DNA of 64,000 bases from Amblyomma americanum (lineage: Eukaryota > Arthropoda > Arachnida > Ixodida > Ixodidae), in contig NC_135498.1 in the NCBI RefSeq assembly GCF_052857255.1, positions 90,128,257 to 90,192,256 on the forward strand, written 5' to 3'. A program made the position numbers and the translations under genes. Of the stretch, positions 55,340 through 64,000 are shown piece by piece. How positions within the stretch are numbered: position 1 is the stretch's first letter; each line of letters begins with the position of its first letter. The notes under the pieces are model-generated. The model made no database searches. It was not told the DNA's origin and saw only the letters and a list, made by a program, of their open reading frames with translations.

Positions 55340-56640
55340 TGAATGGAGGACGTCATACAAACAGATTCCTAGAACAGAAGGAACTTTACCCTAACACGAT
55401 GCTCGGATTCAGGACACATCTTTGTGCAAGCGACGTTATGCTTCAACTTAAAGAGCAAGTGCTAGACAGCCAAATGGCAGATACGAGAGCAATAGTCGGC
55501 CTAGACGTGGTCAAGCCATACTAGAACACCTAGAAACTCTAATGTTGGGAGAAAGATATACAACTACGTCAAGAACTTTCAAACTGAACACTTACTCTCA
55601 GGCTAGGAGGGAAGGAAGCGAATGGCATAAGGGTGGGCAACAAAGGTACTCCCCAAGGCTCGGTCCTATCGCCAAAACTCTTGAACACTGCAATGATTGG
55701 TCTACCGGAGAAACTCGCAGGTACAGAAGGACTCAACCACACAATATACGCGGACGACCTCACCCTCTGGGTTACCAGAGGCAATAACTTGCACATCGAA
55801 AGTACCCTTCAAAGAGCGATCGAGGAAATTGAGTCGTACCTAAAACAAGTAGGACTGAAATGTTCTGCCGACAGATTGGAAGCGCTCTTGCTCGCCCCGG
55901 AAAGCCGACAAAGAAAGCCCCATGAACATGAGATTAAGCTAAGGGTAAACAGGTACAAAATACCTTCAATAGACGTGATAAGAGTACTGGGTTTTAGGCT
56001 ACAGTAACACAAAAACAATACAGAAACTCGAAAGATGTGTAGGCCAGACATGTAGGCTACTCAAAAGAATAGCAAAGAAACACGCGCGAATGAAGGATAC
56101 GAACGTCTTGAGACAATGTCAATCGTTCAAATCGGTGGAATCACACACGTGGCACCGTACCTAAGGCTAGAGAAAGCATAAAAGAACAAGACTGAAATTA
56201 TAATCAGGCAAGTCATCAAAACCGCCTTAGGCCTCCCCCCGTACACATCCACCGAGAACATTCTGAACATGCTGATTTGTAACAGACTAGACGGCCTCAT
56301 TAAGGCTACCAGAGTGGCGCAACAAAAAAGACTCCTACGTTTCCATCCGGGGCTAAACATACTAGAAAAGCTGAGCTTTGAATCTCGAGCGAGGCTCAAA
56401 CACATCGAGAATATCCCAGCAGACATAAGGAAGAAAATCAGAAACCCACTACTCCCAAGGAACATGCGCCTGGGTAGACGGGTAGACGAAACCATGAGGG
56501 TAGACAAAAGCAAAGAGCGAAAGAGCTACAGAAAAAATTTGATGGTGGTTAGCTCTGGTCAACCTTGGTCGAAAGGAAATAGCTGCATCTCCCTGGCTAC
56601 GATTGTGGTCGAGCGACTGGCGGTTTCCTAAGATAGCCTT
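55340..56640 (+). pseudogene. I/R1-group LINE RT fragment
   Basis: Blocks across frames: NTMLGFRTHLCASDVMLQLKE, AIVGLDVVKPY, NKGTPQGSVLSPKLLNTAM, NHTIYADDLTLWVT (active site intact), LKCSADRLEALLL, then IKTALGLPPYTSTENIL and a 120-codon tail to 56629. It is truncated at both ends and frameshifted. It belongs to the same broad group as 51066-52980 but is a different family. Confidence 0.82.
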
Positions 56641-56649
56641 ACTGATACA

Positions 56650-57776
56650 CACACAGTAGTAGGCATTTTTTTATTTGTTAAGCATCTTGCTTTCTTCGAA
56701 ACGACATTAAAGGAACTCACACAATTGATGCAACTGAATGCGATAGCATGAAGTTTGTGTCTTGAGCGTTCCTCGCTTGATGCGACCTTGCTGCGGTGGT
56801 TGAGATCTCCCTGTGTTCCGTTCCCCTCCGAGCACATCAGCGGACGCTTCAATGCGGCTTTTTTGCGAACCAAGGGTGACCGTACCTTGCACAGGACACG
56901 GTTAATTGGGGAGATATGGGAGTGGTATTTGTCCTGTAGGGGGCGTAGTGAGGCGCGTAAGAATTGCGATTGGCAGTGACTATATGAGAGCTCTTAGAAT
57001 TCCTCTTAAGTAGATCCCACTTCTTAAAGGCTGAGATATCCCTATGGGCCCAAGAACTAATACACGAGCTTGCGTTTAGGGGATGTAAAGAATAATTAAG
57101 CACAGTGTACAGAATTTACCGCAAGAAAATATCAAGAACCACCGCCTTGCCGTGCAGTTAGTGACAAAAAGCAAACTGCAGACTGGTGAATTATTATGGT
57201 TGAAATACTTGTCACGCATAGAGAATTCTCTATCTCATTGGACGAATTCAAAACGACAATTTTTTGTGGTTTTCATTGGCGCCGGTCTCGTTTGAAGTTT
57301 TTAGAGCTGCTTACAATGTTACCTTTTTACCTTCCACATTTTATGCAGGACATCACACATACTCAATCCGAAAAACGCGGATAAGTGCCTGTTGAGGAAA
57401 GGGTACAGTCCCATTTTACTATGTAATGTGAACTATAAAATGTTTGCTTAAATTCGTTGTTCCCTCTTGCACATTATGGCATGGACTTTCGCAATGAGCA
57501 TGTATCACGTATGCTGCGGCATCCCTTAAATGACCGCGCACCAAGGCCAAGCTCTGATCTAGGCGATGGTGTGGACGAGCCATGGATGTGTGGTCGCACT
57601 GTGGCGCCATCCCGTGGCAAAGGAAAACATTTAACCGGAACAGATGGCAGCCCCGTTTGTTATATTTACTTGAACATCGCTTGAACACACTTATAGCCTC
57701 ATTGCCTCAAGCGGGTCTGTTATCTCAAGCGGAATACGAGGCTCAAGAAGACACCAAAAAGATGTTCTGAATATTA
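56650..57776. other. No gene recognised
   Basis: AT-rich DNA with short frames. Nothing identifiable. Confidence 0.55.
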
Positions 57777-57858
57777 CGGCGGTTCAGGTGTCCAACGATA
57801 TATGAGACAGATACTGCGCCATTTCTTTTCCCCCGAAACCAATTATATATTATAATAT
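57777..57858 (+). mobile_element. SINE family B, 3' end only
   Basis: GGCGGTTCAGGTGTCCAACG ... GAGACAGATACTGCGCCATTT followed by an ATTATATATTATAATATTA tail matches the 3' end of the copy at 1957-2276. 5'-truncated. Confidence 0.85.
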
Positions 57859-59905
57859 TACGATGCGGATCGTCCAGGAGGTCGATGAGCTCGGCCTGTA
57901 ATTTTTCGCGGAATGTGCACCAAATGGAGGCGTCGAGATTGGATACAGAGTGCTAAGGAGCTCTTTAGGCTGAAAAGCCGGCGCAGCCGTCGCCACAGTG
58001 TAAGGCAGCCGTTGTTGCCGTGGCTCCGCCGCATCGTTAGTGCGAGAAAAACAGTGGAAAAGTTTTCCACTTCTCGCAGAGGCCACCAGGAGCGCTGCGA
58101 GTGAGTGTGTCGTCACCGTTCAACTTGAAGAAGTGTAGTCAGAATGCTCCATAGCACACGGGGGCTTCTAGGAGCAGTGAGGAGTGATGCATAAATAAGG
58201 CCGAACTTATGCACCTTTATTTGATTTCGAAGCTCCCGCTCTTTATCAGTTTCGCTAAAGCTGCGGTTCGGCGATGTCACGTGGTTCTCCTTGGTTCAAG
58301 GCCATTAGGAACACACACAGAACAAGCTACGGAAGGTAGTAGGAAAGCTTTCTCTTTAACAGCGGGCCCTTGCTCCTAACAAAAGTGTGTGGAGGAGCCG
58401 GACTGCTGCGGGGCTTCTTAGTCAGAGCCTTTCATTTACACCTACGAGTGCTCGACCAAGAGGTAGAGATTAAACGCTCTAAGGTAGAGCTTGAACGCCT
58501 CCCATGTTGTTTTCTTCATACATACATTACAACGGGGTTAAAATCAGTTAATCGTTATGTCGACAAGAGACCGATAAAGGATGAACGTAAGGAATGCAAA
58601 GCTTCTATTCAAGTGACGCGTCTCCAGCTGAAACTACACATACCAGGCACAGGGCTTCATTTGTCATTAAATATTTTATTTTTACCCTCCTGTTTCTCTT
58701 CGTGTCAAAAAAGGTGTGCACTGCTTGTGCTGGCGTATGCTTGGCCGCAGCCCTTGGGGTGTAGGTAAGGCAGTGTTGTAGATGCCGCGGCACATCATCG
58801 CTTGGACTTCTTTCCGAGCCAACAGCAAGTCCAGACATCAGGAGGAGTGCTGTTGCCAGAAAAACAGGTCGGCGCGGGTGCCAGGTCTGGCTTCCAAGTT
58901 GAACGCCGTGACTAGAAGAAAAAGAGCACGAGGCACAGTTAGTCAAGATCTATTATCGAATTTTCAGGAGCGAAAGTATGGTACGCCATGCATTGAAATA
59001 AACTCAATATATATACCCAACAATTCCGGACAAAAGAATATTTGAACGGGAAAGAGAGCAATCGTATCTGGAGATCAGGCTTGCGCTATTAAGGTTTTTG
59101 CTAAAAAATGCCAGACGCGAGGGATGAAAAAGCAAAAAGAAAGGAAGAATTGACCATTACCTTCAGTATTGAAAATTTTTTTCTCAGAATGTTGGACATG
59201 ATGTGAAACGGTGCTACGTAGTGTGTATTGATCAGAGGAAATTTCCGATAGCTTCGTTTTACATGCGGAAGGCCACTTTACAGTTGGCGGAGACTCATTT
59301 GATTCCTCAACGTAATTCAACCCAGTAAGGAGGCAAGTAATGAATTATGCAATAGTGACCTCCAGCTCGAGAGGCGCAAAAGGAAGTTTTAAAATCCTTC
59401 GCATGCCATGACTTTGTTCTTAGCCTCCCAGAAACTGAGAGGAAAAAGTCAGCCGCTCTCATTATCGTTATCTTTATCGCTCTCGTTACTGCAGCGCATT
59501 AAGTAGCGATTACTTCACTCCGGTGATCCGTCACTTGTGGTAATATTTTTTATTCCACGCCACTGTGCATATGGTGAGGTATTTCACTAAGACGTCGGAC
59601 GCGTTTCCCACAAAAGATTAAATTGGTAATGAAATCTCACGAAAAACTGATTTTACCAAAACGCTGCCAAGCTAACACACTAAGTCACTCATGTTACGCG
59701 AGACGCAAGCAATTAATAATTACAGCCTAATTCATCTCAACAGACGCGGAGCGAACTGCATTACGCCTCGGTACACGTGTATCAGAATCGTGTAGCCAAT
59801 ACCATCAAAGCAAACTGAGCTGCACAGCGTATGTGGCTAAACTGCAGTACCCCGCCGTAAACTCGAAAACCAGCTTGAATGACTTTAGCAGAGACATTCA
59901 CGCCT
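57859..59905. other. No gene recognised
   Basis: Several 60-130-codon frames on both strands lack recognisable domains. Some of the GC-richer part at 57860-58140 could be an exon or old element; not supported. Confidence 0.5.
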
Positions 59906-59907
59906 TG

Positions 59908-60327
59908 TAGGGCCAATTAGTTTCCACTGTGAAAACGTCGGCCGCGATGGCGCAAGGACGGAAGAGACCTAAGCGTGCCGCAATTGCTTGCCCCTGGAGG
60001 TGTACGAAGGCCATAGGGAGAGACAGGTGCCATTGATGGTCCGACCCTTGGACAGATGGCCACTCTGGGCGCGGGGCCGACGGAGCGTGCCCCACCGTCC
60101 GAGACTCTGGGGAAGGGGAGAGTAAGGAGGACGTTCGTTTACTTCTGATAGACACGGGCGTAGTGCTGAGATAAGGGAAAGCCATTGGCTAAAGAATAAA
60201 AGCCAGAGAACACGAGGTTGGGGGAACCCTTGCGGTCGCCGGTGTCCATGCTCGGTCGGTCGCTAGTCTTCGGCGGCGCTCAACACATTCCCTTTTTAAT
60301 GGCCCAATAAACCGTTTTCCACTGGAG
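59908..60327 (+). repeat. LTR-like unit
   Basis: It begins TGTAGGGCCAATTAG and has a TATA-like AATAAAAGCC near 60196. AATAAA follows near 60306, shortly before the end GTTTTCCACTGGAG. Start, TATA-like box and poly(A) signal have the order of a U3-R-U5 LTR. It is truncated by, or joined to, a SINE at 60328. Confidence 0.55.
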
Positions 60328-60658
60328 CGTAATAATAATAATAATAATTGGTTTTTGGAGAAAGGGCATGGCGCAGCATCTGTCTCATATATCGTTGGAC
60401 ACCTGAACCGCGCCGTAAGGGAAGGGATAAGGAAGGGAGTGAAAGAAGAGAGGAAGAAGGAGGTGCCGTAGTGGAGGGCTCCGGAATAATTTCGACCACC
60501 TGGGGATCTTTAACGTGCACTGACATCGCACAGCACACGGGCGCCTTAGCATTTTTCCTCCATAAAAACGCAGCCGCCGCGGTCGGGTTCGAACCCGGGA
60601 ACTCCGGATCAGTAGTCGAGCGCCCTAACCACTGAGCCACAGCGGCGGGGAGAGGCGG
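60328..60658 (-). mobile_element. SINE family B, full length, minus strand
   Basis: The (TAA)n tail is at 60329-60349 and the body is typical of family B. The box B complement is near 60586-60598 and box A complement near 60632-60642. On either side lie 69-bp near-identical repeats (60259-60327 and 60672-60740). Confidence 0.92.
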
Positions 60659-60960
60659 GTCCGCGGATTTTGTCGCTAGTCTTCGGCGACGATCAACACA
60701 TTCTCTTTTTAATGGCCCAATAAACCGTTTTCCACTGGAGAGTATTGACGGGAATTTCGGACGATGGTCTTCGGGCCGCACTACGCGGAGTTGCTCGAGC
60801 TGGGGTCCACAGACGAGGACGACACAAAGAAAGCGGTTTATGGGCTCTAGGGCAGAATCCGTGGCACGTAAGACACATTCGGTGGTCGATAGAGCACTGT
60901 TACGGAGCCACCGAGAACAGAAGAAACGCGCAATCTAGGACGAAAAGAAAAAAAAACAGG
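60659..60960 (+). repeat. Second copy of the LTR end plus possible internal region
   Basis: 60672-60740 repeats 60259-60327 with three differences. It is followed by TGGAGAGTATTGACGGG, a primer-site-like sequence starting TGG just after TTTTCCA. The following 200 bases could be leader of an LTR element, but no gag is seen. Confidence 0.5.
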
Positions 60961-60979
60961 AAATTGGAAAGAGCAATAT

Positions 60980-61240
60980 ACGTAAAGAAATTTATGGATT
61001 TCATAAATTGAATAAATTGATTACTTTGTTAAATTGTTTCAATTTATAAAATTGATTGTTGAGAAATTGAGACAGTGAATAGTGAGAAATTGATTGATTT
61101 CTAATCGACTGGTTCAGAAGTTGATTGACTAGGGAATTGATTGAAAAAATTATTGAGAAATTGAGAAACCGATCGATTCATTGAGAAACCGATAATTGAT
61201 TGAGGATTTCATTGATTGAGTGAACTCAATGAGATGAATT
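60980..61240. repeat. Degenerate ATTG/GAAATTGA repeat
   Basis: Many imperfect copies of AAATTGATTGA, GAGAAATTGA and GAGAAACCGAT words over about 250 bp. No open frame of interest. Confidence 0.8.
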
Positions 61241-62930
61241 GGAGAATGAAAAGAATACATGATGGATGCAATAATCAACGTCTGCAAAAGTTTCCTAAGA
61301 ATACCAGTGTAATCAATAGACTAAAAGAACAGGACTATTTTTGAATCCTCTAACGTTATTCACTGCGGGAAATAATGGGTTAGCGTTCTGGTACCGCCGC
61401 AGAGATAAGTACAAGAAAGTTGTGTGTAGTGCGCCAGAATTACAGCAAACACGTCTGTCACGCGAAATAACCCAGGATACGAACCTCTGTCGCACAACAC
61501 AATGCACGACAAAAAAGCCTCTCTCGCGACACAAAATTCTCTCGTGCTTTTTCATCGAGCCGCTAGCCAGTCAGCCCGTATTTGTTCCAGACCGTTCATG
61601 TTTCTTTCATCCTTGAACATGCGTCATGCGTAAACAATTGCTCACGGGCTGTTTGGATATGGTTAGAATTGAAATTTTGTCACCGTGAAAATCATGTAAG
61701 CAAACAAAAGTACATGACATGAACTGCCTAAATTTACTGACGCCACACATGTGTAGCATGTGTGATGGATTGATTTCTCGTCCCTTAGGTACCATATTTC
61801 CTTTCTGAACAATGAAATGAGTACAGCAAACAGGAAGGATTCGTTCATTCACATAGGCAAGATAAATAATTCTCTCATCTCTCCGATAACACACGGTGTT
61901 TTCTCTTTCGCCATATATGCGGCTTTATATCTCAACGGCTGCATTTTCTTCGCGTAAAAGATACTAAGAAGAATTGGAAACCAATATACCCTACACGGGC
62001 TGTCCTACAGGGGAGCTCAAGAACCTTGTGGAATCAATGACATCATTATGTTTGACCAACCTGTGACGTATCCTGCTGAGTGTTGCCCTGGTACCGCAAC
62101 CTAGGGAGGGGGCGCGTGCTCGGCTGGTGGTGTAGATGATTTTCTCGCAGCCAGCCTTGGCAGCTCTGCGAGAATAGGAATAGAGCTAATTTTGTACGTT
62201 AGAAAATGGTGATATTCGGATCTACATGCAGTAGAATCTGCCCAATCAACAGAAAAAAAACGACGGCCTATTCGCATAGTTAGGCCAAATGGGAATTAGG
62301 GGCGCTAGCAGTTTGGTTTTTGACTTCTGTACCGGCGTTCAGATCCAGCGTTCACGGAGGGCAGTTCTCCGGATAACGATAATGGATTACTGTCCGTATG
62401 TATGGAACTGCATTCGCTACTTTACATTCTTTGATCCCTGTTGGGAGTATTACTACCAGTCCTGGCGCAGTGATGTAGCGGTCAAACGATGCGCCCTTCT
62501 ATCGCGCCTTTCTATTTCCCTTCCCTTGTTTGCTATACATATATTTTTCCTGCTCAAAGTGCTGAATGTGATCCCGAAAAGCCATCACCGCGAACGCGCG
62601 GCAGAAGGCCGATGAGATGGGCCGTGGTGGCCGTGCAAGTTTTTCCCACGAGCGATGGGGACGCCGTTAATAGCGAAGCGTCCTGAATTTGTATCCTGGA
62701 TGCCGACGCTGCATGGAAACGAACTGACAGCAAACATAAATCTCATGAAAGCAATTTAAAAATAAAAATTACAGCAACGTTCTAGGTTAGGAGAAGCATG
62801 AAACACTATACATCGTGCCCTCTAGACCATAGTGCAAATATGGATAATCATTTTACCAGTGGATGTGAAGCCATTGCATGATTGGCCGCATGAGAAGTTG
62901 AATATCAGGAGCTTTATAGTTTATGACTAT
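61241..62930. other. No gene recognised
   Basis: Unassigned; frames of 60-108 codons without family features. Confidence 0.55.
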
Positions 62931-62934
62931 TTTT

Positions 62935-63155
62935 AACGTCCCACAGCAACTCAGGCTATGAGGAACGCTGTAGTGAAGGGCTCGGAAAAAAATCGACTAC
63001 TTGAGGTTCTTTCAAATTGCACTGACGTCGCAAAGTACACGGGTATCTACAATCGCGCCTCTATCGAAATTCAACCACCGCGGCCGGGATAGAACCCTCG
63101 TCTTTCGGATCAGTAGCCGTGCGCCATAACCAATAAGCCACCACGGCGGCTTAGA
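62935..63155 (-). mobile_element. tRNA-derived SINE, family C-like, diverged
   Basis: The minus strand has box A-like TGGCTTATTGG and box B GGGTTCTATCCC. A body with GACGTCAGTGCAATTTGAAAG corresponds to the family B/C middle block. More decayed than 20640-20880. Confidence 0.75.
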
Positions 63156-64000
63156 GGAAGTGATCACTTCATTAAATAGGATAGCGGTAGAGTCAACCCT
63201 GTCAGGCTTCTTTTCAACGCAACTATAAGCTCGCAAGTAGTAGGTTCGCGGTAGTAAAATTATACAGTGCTGGTAGAAAAGGGCGATAAACTTTTCGCCA
63301 TTCGGTCACAGATGCATTTTTCTTCTAGTATTACGAAGCCTACTTCTTTGACAGAACTGCATCTGTCACTGTGACAAGAACTAAAGAAATTTCTGCTGTT
63401 ACTGCCAGAATTCCTGCTGTTACTACAATTCCAGGTCCCAAAATACTACGGGAAATTCTGTACCAACGACAGAAAATTTTCCTTTGTGTTTCGATAGGGA
63501 GCAGCCATAGGACACGTAAAAATCTCTTTCCAATGTAGGACCCACTTGAGGTAGTCGTTGCGATGATCAGGATGGAGCTATCAGTACACAGCATCCAAAA
63601 AGAGCGCAGGTTTACTGCCGAGGAGTCGAAGGTCGCAAAGATGAACGGGAGAGCAGTGTCGCTGTAGCAGGCATGCCCTCGCGTATGTATACAGGGGAAG
63701 AGCAGCTCTTACAACCTCGCAGGCATTAGGGATGGTGCGTCATAAACTCTGCACCGCTTGCGTTCCACAAGCGAAGTACAATTCTCAGGTATGCTCCTGT
63801 GATGATATTTCGTTCCACTCTTTATTGCGTAGGGCTCGTATGGAATAGTTGGTGTGTAGCTGCTCCCGGCTTCCGTGCTCGGAAGGCGAGGTCGCCTAAC
63901 CAAGTAGAGCGGTGTAGAAGGCACTTATTGCACATCGAATTCAGCACCTTGGTGTTTTAGCGCGTATCACCTACGTCCATACAAGCGGCCTACCTACGTA
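63156..64000. other. No gene recognised
   Basis: Minus-strand frames at 63340-63594 and 63709-63924 show no recognisable domain. The window ends in unassigned DNA. Confidence 0.5.

Overview
The window is eukaryotic, repeat-dense nuclear DNA that most likely comes from a hard tick (Ixodidae, probably Metastriata). Three things point there: a spliced gene whose cysteine pattern matches class A evasins, the tick salivary chemokine-binding proteins; several tRNA-derived SINE families like those described in ixodid ticks; and many Ty3/gypsy, I-group and CR1-like retroelements. The species cannot be fixed from the sequence alone.

Layout. 1-3.6 kb: microsatellites, a truncated SINE and a decayed Ty3/gypsy copy (G1) interrupted by a SINE with a perfect 10-bp target duplication. 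3.6-9.5 kb: a nearly complete Ty3/gypsy element (G2) with about 99% identical LTRs, inserted into an (AT)n tract. Its gag-pol junction carries a textbook -1 frameshift signal (GGGAAAC, then a 9-bp perfect hairpin). 9.6-17.8 kb: SINE remnants and otherwise featureless DNA. 17.8-25.2 kb: a five-exon evasin gene on the + strand, with all splice sites GT-AG, phases consistent and 8 cysteines; its introns are loaded with SINEs, a gypsy fragment and microsatellites. 25.5-42.4 kb: a head-to-tail array of four related I-group non-LTR retrotransposons (NL1-NL4). Each has a conserved 3' end; three of the four (NL1, NL2, NL4) end in a GAA-rich tail and NL3 in a CCTT-rich stretch. Only the NL1 ORF1 and the 5'-truncated NL3 RNase H reading frame are uninterrupted. 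42.4-45.9 kb: remnants, including the first half of another I/R1-group element. 45.9-50.7 kb: a decayed CR1-like element on the - strand with about three 257-bp tandem monomers at its 5' end. 51.1-53.0 kb: what looks like the second half of the element it interrupted. 55.3-56.6 kb: a further RT fragment. 57-64 kb: SINEs, an LTR-like unit with a 69-bp duplication around a SINE, a degenerate ATTG-type repeat and unassigned DNA.

The one host gene recognised is the evasin. Everything else with coding character is retrotransposon-derived, and almost all of it is visibly inactivated. The observations most worth following are the evasin gene model, the G2 frameshift signal, the conserved TAATCATG ORF1/ORF2 junction and 3'-end fold of the non-LTR array, and the promoter-like monomers of the CR1-like element.
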